Source: Candidatus Gastranaerophilales bacterium (GTDB lineage: Bacteria > Cyanobacteriota > Vampirovibrionia > Gastranaerophilales > Gastranaerophilaceae). From it: 37,457 nucleotides of DNA. A model generated the notes under the pieces. That model saw only the letters and a program-made list of their open reading frames with translations. It had not been told where the DNA came from and did not search any database. Shown here piece by piece: positions 25,077 through 33,809 of the stretch. Where the stretch lies: the NCBI GenBank assembly GCA_944323035.1, contig CALUQY010000017.1, positions 1 through 37,457 of the forward strand, read 5' to 3'. A program made the translations under genes and the position numbers. Position 1 is the stretch's first letter. Each line of letters starts with the position of its first letter.

Positions 25077-27602
25077 TTATTCTTGTTCCGTTGTTTCGCT
25101 TACTCCGGCGGTTGTACTCGCTTTCGCTCTGCTTTTACGCTTTGGTGCTTTCTCAAAAGCAATTTTATCATCCACAAGCGTAATCTTTATTGTATCACCC
25201 GGTGCATATTTGCCGGAGAGAATTTCTTCCGCAAGCATATCTTCTATCTTGCGTTGTATTAACCTTCTTAGCGGTCTTGCACCGTAAGCTTCCGAATATC
25301 CGTCTTTTGCAAGGTAATCTTTAACTTCATCGGTTACTTCAACAGAAAGCTCTCTTTCTGCAAGGCGTTTAAACAGGTCTTTTAGCATCAAATCAACAAT
25401 CTGTCTGATTTCTTCTTTAGAAAGATGTGCAAAGACAATTGTTTCGTCAATACGGTTCAAGAATTCCGGTCTGAACGCTTTTTTCATCTCTTCGGTAACG
25501 GTTTCTTTGAGTTTTTCGTACTTATCCTTTGATTCATCAGAAGATGTTGAAAAACCGAGTCTTGATGTCGTTGTAATCATACTTGCCCCAACGTTTGAGG
25601 TCATAATGATTACGGTATTTTTGAAGTTGATATAGCGTCCTTTTGCATCAGTCAGACGTCCGTCATCAAGGATTTGGAGCATGATGTTGAATACATCAGG
25701 GTGTGCTTTTTCAATTTCATCGAAAAGGATTACGGAATAAGGTTTTTTACGAACCAATTCTGTTAAATGTCCGCCGTCATCGTAACCAACGTAGCCCGGA
25801 GGGGAGCCGATAAGTTTTGCGGTGGAATGTTTTTCCATAAATTCTGACATATCAACACGAATCATGTTGTCTTCTGAACCAAAAATGGCTTCTGCAAGTG
25901 CTTTTGCAAGTTCTGTTTTACCAACACCTGTAGGTCCGCAGAAGATAAAGCTTCCGATTGGTCTATTCGGGCTTTTTAAGCCGACGCGTGCTCTGCGGAT
26001 TGCTTTTGAAATCGCAACGACGGCGTCGTTTTGGCCGATAACTCTTGCGTGAAGCGTTTTTTCAAGGTTAAGAAGTCTTTCGCTTTCGCCTTCTGTAAGT
26101 TTGGTTACCGGAACGCCTGTCATTGTAGCGATAACAGAGGCAACATCTTCTTCTGTTACGGTTGGTTTATTTGCTTCGTGTTCCTCTTTATATTGTTGTG
26201 CCATTTCGCGAATTCGTTCTTTCATATCAGCTTCTTCATCGCGCAGCTGGGAAGCTTTTTCAAATTCCTGATTGCGAATAGCGTTTTCTTTTTCTTTAAT
26301 AAGTTCTTTTAATTCTTTTTCAAGTTCTTTGCCTTCCGGTGAAAGCGTTGAAACTTTAAGACGAACTTTAGAACTTGCTTCATCAATTACGTCGATTGCT
26401 TTATCCGGCAGAAATCTGTCGGTGATATATTTGCTTGAAAGTTTAACCGCAGCTTCAATCGCCGCATCTGAAATAATCAGATTGTGGTGTTCTTCGTATT
26501 TTGGTTTCAAGCCTTTAATAATTTCGATTGATTCAGCTTCGGACGGCTCTTCAATCATAACGGTTTGGAAGCGGCGTTCAAGAGCGGAATCTTTTTCAAC
26601 GTATTTTCTGTATTCATCGAGAGTTGTCGCACCGATAACCTGAATTTCGCCTCTGGAAAGAGCAGGTTTCAGAATATTTGCGGCATCAATCGCACCTTCT
26701 GCGGCGCCTGCGCCGATGAGGGTGTGCATTTCGTCAATAACAAGAATAATGTTTCCGGCCTGACGAATTTCGTCCATAATTTTTTTAAGTCTTTCTTCAA
26801 ATTCACCGCGGTATTTTGTACCTGCAACGAGCAGCCCCATATCGAGCTGGATAACTTTTTTGCCGTCTAGAATGTCCGGAACTTCGGAGTTAACAATTCT
26901 GGTTGCAAGACCTTCTGCAACGGCAGTTTTACCGACACCCGGTTCACCGATAAGAACAGGGTTGTTTTTAGTTCTTCTCGCAAGAATTTGGATAACACGT
27001 TCAATTTCTTTTTCTCTGCCTACAACCGGATCGAGTCTTAATTCCTGAGCGGCAAGAGTTAAGTCGCGTCCGAATTCATCAAGACTAGGAGTTTTTGCTT
27101 TGCTTGTAGAAGAGCTTGATGAAGAACTTGACGTTGATGTGGAAGAAGAACCGGCAGTTGTGGTTTTGGTTTCTCCCAGCATTTTAATTACGTTAGTACG
27201 GACTTTGTTCAAATCAACGTTGAGGTTTTCAAGAACTCTTGCGGCTACGCCTTCGCCTTCTCTGATTAAACCGAGAAGCAGGTGCTCTGTACCGATATAG
27301 TTGTGACCGAGTTGTCTTGCCTCATCCCATGAAAGTTCAAGAACTCTTTTCGCTCTTGGCGTAAACGGGATTTCTACCGCAACGAAGCCTGAACCTCTGC
27401 CGATAATTTTTTCGACTTCCGCTCTGGCATCTTTGAGGTTAACCCCCATTGATTTGAGTGCTTTTGCCGCGACTCCGGTGCCTTCACCGATTAAGCCTAA
27501 AAGAACCTGTTCTGTGCCGACAAAGTTGTGGCCAAGACGACGGGCTTCTTCCTGGGCAAGCATTATAACTTTTATTGCTTTCTCCGTAAAACGTTCAAAC
27601 AT
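25077..27602 (-). CDS. clpC: ATP-dependent chaperone ClpC
   Basis: 841 aa. Two Clp N-terminal repeats (1-65 and ~80-140; [18 protein letters not shown] and [18 protein letters not shown]), a Ser/Thr-rich linker (~147-168), first AAA+ domain with GEPGVGKT at 219-226, a coiled UVR-containing middle domain (~430-470, [14 protein letters not shown]), and second AAA+ domain with GPTGVGKT at 556-563. It unfolds substrates for ClpP. The sequence is of the cyanobacterial/plastid ClpC type. GGAG precedes the ATG and a good promoter lies upstream. ClpP is not in the window. Confidence 0.97.
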   Translation of the reverse strand: MFERFTEKAIKVIMLAQEEARRLGHNFVGTEQVLLGLIGEGTGVAAKALKSMGVNLKDARAEVEKIIGRGSGFVAVEIPFTPRAKRVLELSWDEARQLGHNYIGTEHLLLGLIREGEGVAARVLENLNVDLNKVRTNVIKMLGETKTTTAGSSSTSTSSSSSSSSTSKAKTPSLDEFGRDLTLAAQELRLDPVVGREKEIERVIQILARRTKNNPVLIGEPGVGKTAVAEGLATRIVNSEVPDILDGKKVIQLDMGLLVAGTKYRGEFEERLKKIMDEIRQAGNIILVIDEMHTLIGAGAAEGAIDAANILKPALSRGEIQVIGATTLDEYRKYVEKDSALERRFQTVMIEEPSEAESIEIIKGLKPKYEEHHNLIISDAAIEAAVKLSSKYITDRFLPDKAIDVIDEASSKVRLKVSTLSPEGKELEKELKELIKEKENAIRNQEFEKASQLRDEEADMKERIREMAQQYKEEHEANKPTVTEEDVASVIATMTGVPVTKLTEGESERLLNLEKTLHARVIGQNDAVVAISKAIRRARVGLKSPNRPIGSFIFCGPTGVGKTELAKALAEAIFGSEDNMIRVDMSEFMEKHSTAKLIGSPPGYVGYDDGGHLTELVRKKPYSVILFDEIEKAHPDVFNIMLQILDDGRLTDAKGRYINFKNTVIIMTSNVGASMITTTSRLGFSTSSDESKDKYEKLKETVTEEMKKAFRPEFLNRIDETIVFAHLSKEEIRQIVDLMLKDLFKRLAERELSVEVTDEVKDYLAKDGYSEAYGARPLRRLIQRKIEDMLAEEILSGKYAPGDTIKITLVDDKIAFEKAPKRKSRAKASTTAGVSETTEQE

Positions 27603-27633
27603 AGTTTGCTCCTATCTCTCCATATTTATCTTT

Positions 27634-27662
27634 ATAATACTAGGAAAATAAAAAACTTTCAA
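27634..27662 (-). promoter_or_regulatory. Promoter of clpC
   Basis: On the minus strand TTGAAA (27657-27662), a 17-base spacer, TATTAT (27634-27639), about 31 bases upstream of the ATG. Confidence 0.65.
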
Positions 27663-27738
27663 GTGGTTGAAATCTTTAATCCAACAAAAAGCGGAGCTTT
27701 TTTTGTTTGGGCTACGGTAAGTACGTATTAAAAAAAAC

Positions 27739-27750
27739 GGGGGGGGGGGG
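27739..27750 (+). repeat. Poly-G tract, 12 G, intergenic
   Basis: Run of 12 G preceded by eight A and followed by CTTTTT, between clpC and the terminator of the gene at 27837. I see no reading frame through it. Confidence 0.8.
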
Positions 27751-27788
27751 CTTTTTCCTGACTGTGTAAATCTGTGAATTTATTCAAC

Positions 27789-27814
27789 AAAAAAAGGGGG
27801 GCTTTTACCCCCGC
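27789..27814 (-). terminator. Terminator of the KEVPVEK-repeat protein gene
   Basis: On the minus strand GGGGG pairs with CCCCC around TAAAAG(C), followed by TTTTTTT. Confidence 0.8.
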
Positions 27815-27836
27815 TCTGATACTATGGTTTTTATTT

Positions 27837-29063
27837 CTAATTTTCTCCGTAGCTATTCGGATGTAATTCATCGAGGAATCTTTGAGAATTAATAAATTCA
27901 AGATCTTCTATTTTTTGTTCCCAGGATTGACCTTCAGCCAGCCCGTTGCGTTCTTTGACGTGTCCGTGTTCATCTCTGTAAAGATAACCCTGTTGGGTGT
28001 ATTGTCCGTCTGCACCCATAACATATTTACGAACACAGTTATTTGCTTCATCCGGTACAAAAATTATTTTTTGTGCATTGAAGGTATCCCAGTCACCGGC
28101 ATTCATTTTTGAGTATTCTGATTGTTCTTTACCTGCAAACGGTGAAACGATGTCACAGATAATTGCTTCCTGACCGTTGAAGGTTGTTTTGCCGATTTTC
28201 ATTTGTTTGACATAAGTCGTTGGATTTTTATCGTTTTCGTAATCAACTACGTGCAGCGCATAAGCCTGTTGCTTTTCGCTGGTATTTTGTGCGTCAAATC
28301 TGGCTTCGAGTGCGTGTTGCTCAAACATTTTAGCGCCCTTCATCTGTACTGTTGTCCCATTTGTATTTTCACCCGGTGTCAGAATATCAGTGATTCTATC
28401 CAGAACCGGTTCCGGTTCTCCCGTATATTCAGGGTTTGTCGGGACTTCAATTGTTTCGCCCGGAACTTCAATATATACAGGAACTTCTTTGATAATTTCT
28501 TTTTCAACGATTTTTTCGACAATAACCTCTACCGGTACTTCGACAATTACTTCTTTTTCTACAACCTTTTCAACAATCTTTTCAACAACGACTTCGACCG
28601 GTACTTCCTTGATGACTTCGACTTCCTTGATGACTTCTTTAATGACTTCAACCGGAACTTCGACTTCAACAATTTTTTCAACTTCTTTTATGACTTCAAC
28701 GATTTTTTCGACAGGCACCTCTTTTACGACTTCAACTTCGACAATTTTTTCAGGAATGTCACGTGACTCAAGGTTCATTTCAACGGTGTGTTTACCCGCT
28801 AACTCGTTATAATAATCATCTTCATTGCAGCTTGTTAGTCCCAGTGCTGCGGCGCCTACGGCTGTACCGGCTGCTGCCTTTTTAATATTCGGATTTGATA
28901 CTGCCTGTTGTAATTTAGGAGCAATATTAAATGAAAATGCCGGTTTTAAATTTTTTAATGTTTTTAAGCCTTTACCTTTTGTTGCAAGTGCAAGTATTCC
29001 CAAACCCGCAGCAGTCGCCACTGCACCAATAGTAATTGCTTCAGAATTCATTCCATTTCCCAT
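27837..29063 (-). CDS. Repeat-containing, probably exported protein
   Basis: 408 aa, function unknown. The N-terminal 80 residues contain small-residue hydrophobic stretches: IGAVATAAGLGILALA (~12-27) and AAAGTAVGAAALGLTSC (~63-79), the latter ending like a lipobox (LGLTSC) but far from the start. Residues ~105-215 are a long array of short Glu/Val/Lys/Ile units (KEVPVEKIVEV, VEVIKEV), expected to form an extended rod. A globular domain follows (~230-400; MKIGKTTFNGQEAIICDIV, YLYRDEHGHVKERNG). AGGGGA precedes the ATG. A 13-base poly-C (minus strand) lies ~50 bases upstream, in or near its promoter. Confidence 0.75.
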   Translation of the reverse strand: MGNGMNSEAITIGAVATAAGLGILALATKGKGLKTLKNLKPAFSFNIAPKLQQAVSNPNIKKAAAGTAVGAAALGLTSCNEDDYYNELAGKHTVEMNLESRDIPEKIVEVEVVKEVPVEKIVEVIKEVEKIVEVEVPVEVIKEVIKEVEVIKEVPVEVVVEKIVEKVVEKEVIVEVPVEVIVEKIVEKEIIKEVPVYIEVPGETIEVPTNPEYTGEPEPVLDRITDILTPGENTNGTTVQMKGAKMFEQHALEARFDAQNTSEKQQAYALHVVDYENDKNPTTYVKQMKIGKTTFNGQEAIICDIVSPFAGKEQSEYSKMNAGDWDTFNAQKIIFVPDEANNCVRKYVMGADGQYTQQGYLYRDEHGHVKERNGLAEGQSWEQKIEDLEFINSQRFLDELHPNSYGEN

Positions 29064-29110
29064 AATTAATTTCCCCTTGTTTAATATCCCTTATATACAT
29101 ATTAAGTAGC

Positions 29111-29123
29111 GGGGGGGGGGGGG
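29111..29123 (+). repeat. Poly-G tract, 13 G, upstream of the repeat-protein gene
   Basis: 13 G on the plus strand; poly-C in the promoter region of the minus-strand gene at 27837. The sequence after it, TTAACAGGC (29129-29137), also follows the tracts at 19561 and 37381 (CTTAACAGGC), so this site is related to the leader loci. Confidence 0.8.
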
Positions 29124-29146
29124 ATTGCTTAACAGGCTATAATTAT

Positions 29147-29197
29147 TAAAAAATGTAAAAATCGTAGATAAATGTTATATATTGTTTATCTACGATT
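29147..29197 (-). terminator. Terminator of the cysteine-cluster gene
   Basis: AATCGTAGATAAA (29160-29172) pairs perfectly with TTTATCTACGATT (29185-29197); on the minus strand it is followed by TTTACATTTTTT. It is 18 bases past the stop at 29215. Confidence 0.75.
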
Positions 29198-29214
29198 GAT
29201 ATCACTTTGTGCGC

Positions 29215-29769
29215 CTACCAGTCTAAGGAACCGTATTTTGCATAAGTATTAATATAATTATCAATGGAGGTAATGAGTTTGTTCAGCATAATTTTTTTAT
29301 TTTCGTCGCATCCTCTCAAAAGTGCCAGACGGTAAAGCTCGCGTTCTTTTTTCAGGTCTTGAACTTTTTTGACAATTTTTAATTTCTCATTTTCAATCCA
29401 TTCAGTAAAGCCGCAGCCGGGCGGTAAAATGACAAACGGGGTTGAAGGGCAGTGGCGGCAAAGCTCTTTTCTTGTGTCGTAGCGAGAACAGAGATTGTTT
29501 TTCTGTAAAAAACGGCACTTATAAAAGGTTGTATTTTCATCGTAGCCGATATGCTCAACCTGTTCACGGTCGACAAGCATTGCTTCTTCTACGGATTCAT
29601 AAGGTTCAAAAAGTTCCAGAAAATCAAGAGCGCCTTTGTCGCCTTCTGCGGCAAGCTTTTGAAGCTCTTCATAGCTTTTGGCAGTTGTTACTATACGGCA
29701 GCATTTCCCGCATTTTTTGCATAATTCCTGCGGGCGTCTGTCCCAGAGATAACCTTCATTTTCTGTCAT
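29215..29769 (-). CDS. YkgJ-type cysteine-cluster protein, longer form
   Basis: 184 aa. CKKCGKCCRI at residues ~17-26 begins the cluster, followed by a ~55-residue helical insertion, then CRFLQKNNLCSRYDTRKELCRHCP and PPGCGF. All cysteines of the YkgJ (UPF0153) pattern are present. The C-terminal ~50 residues are helical. The protein may bind zinc or an iron-sulfur cluster; the function of the family is not established. It is more distant from, but related to, the protein at 21010. GAGGTG precedes the ATG, and the gene stands alone with its own terminator. Confidence 0.82.
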   Translation of the reverse strand: MTENEGYLWDRRPQELCKKCGKCCRIVTTAKSYEELQKLAAEGDKGALDFLELFEPYESVEEAMLVDREQVEHIGYDENTTFYKCRFLQKNNLCSRYDTRKELCRHCPSTPFVILPPGCGFTEWIENEKLKIVKKVQDLKKERELYRLALLRGCDENKKIMLNKLITSIDNYINTYAKYGSLDW

Positions 29770-29857
29770 TTCGCACCTCGATTTTATTCTATCGGCTTAT
29801 ATTTTCTTAGTCAAGTTTATTAATATTTGGGGGAATGTTTTAATATATTGTTAATTT

Positions 29858-29863
29858 TATAAC
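29858..29863 (+). promoter_or_regulatory. -10 box of the GH13-like gene, apparently leaderless
   Basis: TATAAC at 29858-29863 lies 6 bases before the ATG at 29870, with no ribosome-binding site. No convincing -35 box was found. Confidence 0.5.
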
Positions 29864-29869
29864 TTTTGT

Positions 29870-31195
29870 ATGGAAAATTGTGTAAATAAATTTTTGAAAG
29901 CCCTTGGAGAAGATACTAATCTGGAGAGGGATGCTTTTTCTGAATATATTGCTTTTTACGGGCTTGGCGATACTTATTCAAAGCGCTGGCTTGCAAACAT
30001 AGTGCCGGCGGATGTTTTGAGGCTGTCGCTTAAAGAGGCGGTTAATATTATTGCGACACTCAGTGAAAGCGGGTATTTTTATAATAAATTCCCTGATTAT
30101 ATTTACCCTCCGGATTACGGGCACAACTGGGGGCGGCTTGCTAATTATATAGAAATTAATAACCGTGCGATTGCTTATATGGATAACGGCTGCACCTGCC
30201 GCGGCATTGAAAGCGCAATAAAACTTCTGCCGGCGATTCCTCCTTCTGCTAAAAGCTGGGCAAATTGTATTATTCTCTCTCAAATATGGCAGAATATTTT
30301 CGGTGATGCCTACGAAAAAGGGCCTTTTGAAGAAAATTCAATTTACGGAATCCGGCTGAATACCGCATACAGCGACAATATTATTAACTACTCGATTATT
30401 GATAAAATTACTCCGGAGGAGCAATTAAGGGCGTTTAACGACTTAGCGCATTTCCGCGGAATTAAAACGGGTTTCCGGCATGTAATCTCTGCGGATCAGA
30501 TTAAAATTGCAACGCCGGAGGGTGATGTAACTTTTCGCTGGGATAATCCCGAACATCAGGAAATTTATATCAATGAATGTGTTAAATTAATGACTCTGGG
30601 GTTTGAATGTATGTTTATTGATTCTGCCAAACATATCGGCGGATATGATATGCAAAATTATACCGGCGTCGGAGCCTTGCCGGGGTATGAGCAAATGCAG
30701 TATATCCTATATGAAATCAGACGCCGTTCGGGCAATCCTGCTATCTCTTTTGTCGGTGAAAAAAGTTCGGATGACTTTGAACGCTACAGACTTATGGGGC
30801 TTAATGCCGGAACAGATTATATTACGGGCGACGACTTTTACGCTGTGAGAGAACTCTCCGAACGCTTGAAATATAACAGAATTTATGCCCCCGGTGTTGA
30901 AGTTTCAAATGACAACAACGAGGGCGGAATGTCCTATGAACAGCGATTAAACAGGATTAATACATCACTGTTCGGGTTTTATCTTGGCAGTGATAAGCTG
31001 CCAAGCTTTATGCAGATGAATGACCTCTTCCCGCTGCGTTATGACACAAATACACACCATATTATGATGACAAACCCTTCTTATTCTACAGACGGAACCG
31101 CTCTCAGCCACTGGGAAAACCTTTTCGCCGGTGAGGACGGAAGATATTACAACTTTAAAGCGGGCGAACTCTTTGCCCACGCACTAAACTTATAA
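29870..31195 (+). CDS. GH13-like (alpha-amylase superfamily) protein
   Basis: 441 aa, cytoplasmic by lack of a signal peptide. Features suggest a TIM-barrel glycoside hydrolase of the alpha-amylase type: FECMFIDSAKHI resembles region II with the nucleophile Asp, ISFVGEKSSDD resembles region III with the acid Glu, and VSNDNNEGG could be region IV with the third Asp. Other segments (HFRGIKTGFRH, GYDMQNYTGVG) are unlike common amylases, so the identification is at superfamily level. It may be a divergent or non-catalytic member. It forms an operon with the ferritin-like gene 11 bases later. Confidence 0.6.
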   Translation: MENCVNKFLKALGEDTNLERDAFSEYIAFYGLGDTYSKRWLANIVPADVLRLSLKEAVNIIATLSESGYFYNKFPDYIYPPDYGHNWGRLANYIEINNRAIAYMDNGCTCRGIESAIKLLPAIPPSAKSWANCIILSQIWQNIFGDAYEKGPFEENSIYGIRLNTAYSDNIINYSIIDKITPEEQLRAFNDLAHFRGIKTGFRHVISADQIKIATPEGDVTFRWDNPEHQEIYINECVKLMTLGFECMFIDSAKHIGGYDMQNYTGVGALPGYEQMQYILYEIRRRSGNPAISFVGEKSSDDFERYRLMGLNAGTDYITGDDFYAVRELSERLKYNRIYAPGVEVSNDNNEGGMSYEQRLNRINTSLFGFYLGSDKLPSFMQMNDLFPLRYDTNTHHIMMTNPSYSTDGTALSHWENLFAGEDGRYYNFKAGELFAHALNL

Positions 31196-31206
31196 AGGAG
31201 AAATTT

Positions 31207-32511
31207 ATGACATTTAACCCACTGAAAGAAAAAGGCGTGCCTTTGGAAAAACAGCTTAGAAGCTGGCATGACATCGTTAAAAGACCGTTTGACAAGCATT
31301 CGATTGACTGCTATTCAAGGACAAGACAAATCCTTATGAACGGTATCGAAGTTGAAGCATGGAACTTTAAACATAATCTGGCAAGAATTTGTCCGGATCC
31401 TGAAGTAAAACGAATTCTGGCGCTTTCCCGCCGGATTGAAGATATGCACCAGACGACCGTAAACTGGCTTACACCGGCAGAACAAAGCGTTCTTGAAACA
31501 ACTCTGGGCTATGAACAGGTCGCTGTAGATTTGACCTCATGGCTTGCGCAAAACGAGCCGGATGATTATGTCAGAGAAACCTTCAATTTCGGTTTGTTAG
31601 AAGATTTTGACCACCTCTACAGATACAGCCAGTGGGCTTATATGGTTCACGGGATTAATCCGGACGATATATTGCAGGGCAGGACCGATGTTGTTATCGG
31701 TCGTCCGACCCAGAACCACCACAATTGCAATGGCGCGCGTTTGAGAAATCATTATGACAAAGATACAGCCTCTGTTCAGACAAAAGTTAATATTTTAACT
31801 CTTGTTTCCGGTGAACAGCAAACCCACAATTACTACGCCGAACACGGTATGATGTATGGTAATGACGATTTGAGAAGAATGTACGGCGAAATCTGTGACG
31901 TTGAAGAAGAACACGTTACTATGTATGAATCACTTATTGACCCGACAGAAAGCGTCTGGGAAAAACTTCTGCTTCACGAATTTACCGAAGTATGTACTTA
32001 CTATAACTGCTACAAAGATGAAGTTGATGAAAAGCTGAAAGCTGTATGGGAAGAATTTCTTGCCCATGAAATCGGGCATCTTCACGTGGCAGCCGAAATC
32101 TTTAAAAACAAAGAAAACCGTGATCCGGAAGAGGTTATCGGTACTGAAATCGTTCTTCCTTGCCATTTTGAGTCGCAAAAGACCTACGTTGCCGCTATCC
32201 TGAATAACGAAGTTGATAAGCGCCTTGACGGAACAGAAGAAAGAGGCTACACCGTAATTGATGAGCTTCCGCTTGATTGGCCGTCCTATAAGGTTCAAGG
32301 TATTGTTAACGCCGAAGGCGCCCCGACAGAACAATCTGTCAGACTCGTTTCCACATCTCTTGGCAGAGATGTTGTTATTGCGGATAAAAAACTTATTAAC
32401 AAAGAAACTGATCTTGTTGAAAGAGGGCTTCAACCGCGTCCGCAGGCGCCAAATACCGTTACTGTCGAAGAATACAAGCTTATGGCAGAAGTCAAACCCG
32501 CAGATTTGTAA
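31207..32511 (+). CDS. Ferritin-like protein with multiple ExxH motifs
   Basis: 434 aa, no signal peptide. It has a helical core with regularly placed carboxylate/His ligands: Glu103 (GYEQVAV), Glu132/His136 (LLEDFDHLYR), Glu228 and Glu233-His236 (VEEEHVTMYE), Glu258 (LLHEFTE), Glu288-His291 (AHEIGHLHVAAE). This order fits a di-metal four-helix bundle of the ferritin superfamily. HEIGH also equals the HExxH zinc-protease signature, a less likely reading given the other ligands. The C-terminal ~120 residues are a separate, non-helical domain. GGAG precedes the ATG, and it is co-transcribed with the GH13-like gene. Function unknown. Confidence 0.7.
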   Translation: MTFNPLKEKGVPLEKQLRSWHDIVKRPFDKHSIDCYSRTRQILMNGIEVEAWNFKHNLARICPDPEVKRILALSRRIEDMHQTTVNWLTPAEQSVLETTLGYEQVAVDLTSWLAQNEPDDYVRETFNFGLLEDFDHLYRYSQWAYMVHGINPDDILQGRTDVVIGRPTQNHHNCNGARLRNHYDKDTASVQTKVNILTLVSGEQQTHNYYAEHGMMYGNDDLRRMYGEICDVEEEHVTMYESLIDPTESVWEKLLLHEFTEVCTYYNCYKDEVDEKLKAVWEEFLAHEIGHLHVAAEIFKNKENRDPEEVIGTEIVLPCHFESQKTYVAAILNNEVDKRLDGTEERGYTVIDELPLDWPSYKVQGIVNAEGAPTEQSVRLVSTSLGRDVVIADKKLINKETDLVERGLQPRPQAPNTVTVEEYKLMAEVKPADL

Positions 32512-32520
32512 TACTACCCG

Positions 32521-32554
32521 AAAGGCTGATTTTTATCCAAAATCAGCCTTTTTT
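32521..32554 (+). terminator. Terminator of the 29870-32511 operon
   Basis: AAAGGCTGATTTT pairs with AAAATCAGCCTTT around TATCC, followed by TTTT. Confidence 0.85.
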
Positions 32555-32630
32555 GCTTTAAAATTCGTTACAAAACCGCAATTTTATTTTTCACCGTGTT
32601 TAATTAGGAAAAAGGAGTACAGGAGAACCA

Positions 32631-32903
32631 ATGGTAAACTTTGTTGACGCGGTAAAAAGTGTATCAATCAACGGACGCAGAAGAAAACTTAAAGGCAGAC
32701 CTAAAGAACAGGTCGTCAGAAGGGCGCTTTATAAATATGTGCCGCTTGAACCCGTCAATAAAATGAAAACTGAGCTTCAAGTCAATAATACAGGTTTAAA
32801 TAACAATATTAAAAATACAATTCTTGAACTAAAAACGAAGCTGGATTTCGTTGGTGAATGGGCTCCCTGGAGTAAAGTAGGACAGTTAATAAGTAAGAAG
32901 TAG
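32631..32903 (+). CDS. Small unknown basic protein, 90 aa
   Basis: Not recognised. Residues ~14-36 are strongly basic (NGRRRKLKGRPKEQVVRRAL), followed by an Asn-rich helical stretch and a Trp-containing end (VGEWAPWSKVGQLIS). No membrane segment or Cys. GGAG is 6 bases before the ATG, with another AAGGAG upstream. The next gene starts 7 bases after its stop, so the two form a pair. A nucleic acid-binding role would suit the charge, but this is only a guess. Confidence 0.65.
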   Translation: MVNFVDAVKSVSINGRRRKLKGRPKEQVVRRALYKYVPLEPVNKMKTELQVNNTGLNNNIKNTILELKTKLDFVGEWAPWSKVGQLISKK

Positions 32904-32910
32904 TTTTTGT

Positions 32911-33228
32911 ATGAAAAATTTCGTTTCACATGTAGGGATGAGTTTGAGAAATCTTTTTAGAGAAAAGATTAATCTCGTTATATTGTTGGAGTTGGTTATA
33001 ATAATTCTTTTGCTGCTCTTATTCTGGCTTGTTATTTATGTTTACCTCGAAATATCTGACAACCAGTACCATTTTTATATGAACAACAAAAAATCTATGG
33101 AATTAATTCATAATGTCAAAATCGACAAGTATGACGGCTCTTTCGTTAGAGATCTCACCACGGAAGAAGAATTAATTCGCAAACAGTACGAAAGGTTTCA
33201 TTTAAGAAACCTCTTTAAGGTTAGATAA
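32911..33228 (+). CDS. Small membrane protein, 105 aa
   Basis: Not recognised. A single long hydrophobic helix at about residues 20-46 (LVILLELVIIILLLLLFWLV) after a basic start, then a charged, possibly periplasmic domain of 60 residues (ISDNQYHFYMNNKKS ... RKQYERFHLRNLFKVR). It is 7 bases after the gene at 32631. Its 3' end overlaps by 8 bases the convergent HTH gene. Confidence 0.65.
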   Translation: MKNFVSHVGMSLRNLFREKINLVILLELVIIILLLLLFWLVIYVYLEISDNQYHFYMNNKKSMELIHNVKIDKYDGSFVRDLTTEEELIRKQYERFHLRNLFKVR

Positions 33229-33727
33229 GATTATTCCTTTTGGCCTTTTGCAGCACTTCAAGAATTTTTTGTTCTTCCGGAGTTAATTCCTCGCTATGAT
33301 CGTCGCCGTCTATTAACAAATCCAGTGATATGTGGAAAATTCCTTTAAGTTTTTTTGCGGTTTTTAAATCCGGCTCTATCTTATCCAGCCCGAGCTTTTC
33401 AATCGTGCTTTCAGCAATTCCGCTAAGCTCTGAAAGCTTTTCGACCGTTAAGTTGTTTTCCCCCATAAGATAGTTCAAACGCTCGCCAAATGTTTTATAT
33501 TGCGCCAGAGGATGCCTCCCTGCACCTTCATTATTCTTTACATAAATTTTAACCCCGAAATAATCCTGAACCTTCAATAGTTCACTAACCGTCACCTCGC
33601 TGTTATTAATAAATTTCTGGCTAATATTCGATTTAGAGGTATCAAGCGCTCTGGCAATATCCACCTGCCTTAATGTTCTATTCTTTATTAATTTTTGTAA
33701 ACTATTTAAAAGTTCGTTATAATTCAT
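33221..33727 (-). CDS. Regulator with two XRE-type HTH domains
   Basis: 168 aa. First HTH: residues ~10-60 (TLRQVDIARALDTSKSNISQKFINNSEVTVSELLKVQDYFGV). Second HTH: ~82-135 (ERLNYLMGENNLTVEKLSELSGIAESTIEKLG ... LDLLIDG). The acidic tail EELTPEEQKILEVLQKAKRN follows. Two tandem HTH domains in one chain suggest a monomer or dimer that recognises long or repeated sites. The gene is divergent from the promoter of the structured RNA at 33810; two GTTTAGAA repeats 22 bp apart lie in between. No strong ribosome-binding site precedes the ATG (AGG 6 bases away). Confidence 0.8.
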   Translation of the reverse strand: MNYNELLNSLQKLIKNRTLRQVDIARALDTSKSNISQKFINNSEVTVSELLKVQDYFGVKIYVKNNEGAGRHPLAQYKTFGERLNYLMGENNLTVEKLSELSGIAESTIEKLGLDKIEPDLKTAKKLKGIFHISLDLLIDGDDHSEELTPEEQKILEVLQKAKRNNLI

Positions 33728-33740
33728 CTTAGCCTATTTG

Positions 33741-33770
33741 GTTTAGAAACTCTTTACGAAAAGTTTAGAA
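33741..33770. promoter_or_regulatory. Direct repeats, likely operator of the double-HTH regulator
   Basis: GTTTAGAA at 33741-33748 and at 33763-33770, 22 bp (two helical turns) apart, between the HTH gene and the -35 box of the RNA promoter. Tandem sites suit a protein with two HTH domains (inference). Confidence 0.5.
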
Positions 33771-33774
33771 TTTC

Positions 33775-33803
33775 TTGACAAAATTGTTAGATTATGCTAT
33801 TGT
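33775..33803 (+). promoter_or_regulatory. Promoter of the structured non-coding RNA
   Basis: TTGACA (33775-33780), a 17-base spacer, TATTGT (33798-33803) preceded by TGC (extended -10). No coding region lies downstream for more than 700 bases. An inverted repeat ATTGTAATAT/ATATTACAAT (33799-33808/33840-33849) spans the start. Confidence 0.75.
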
Positions 33804-33809
33804 AATATT

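Noticed and set aside
32065-32082. Zinc protease call for the gene at 31207 from HEIGH
   Set aside because: Several other ExxH-type ligand pairs occur in helical segments, which fits a ferritin-like di-metal bundle better than a protease.
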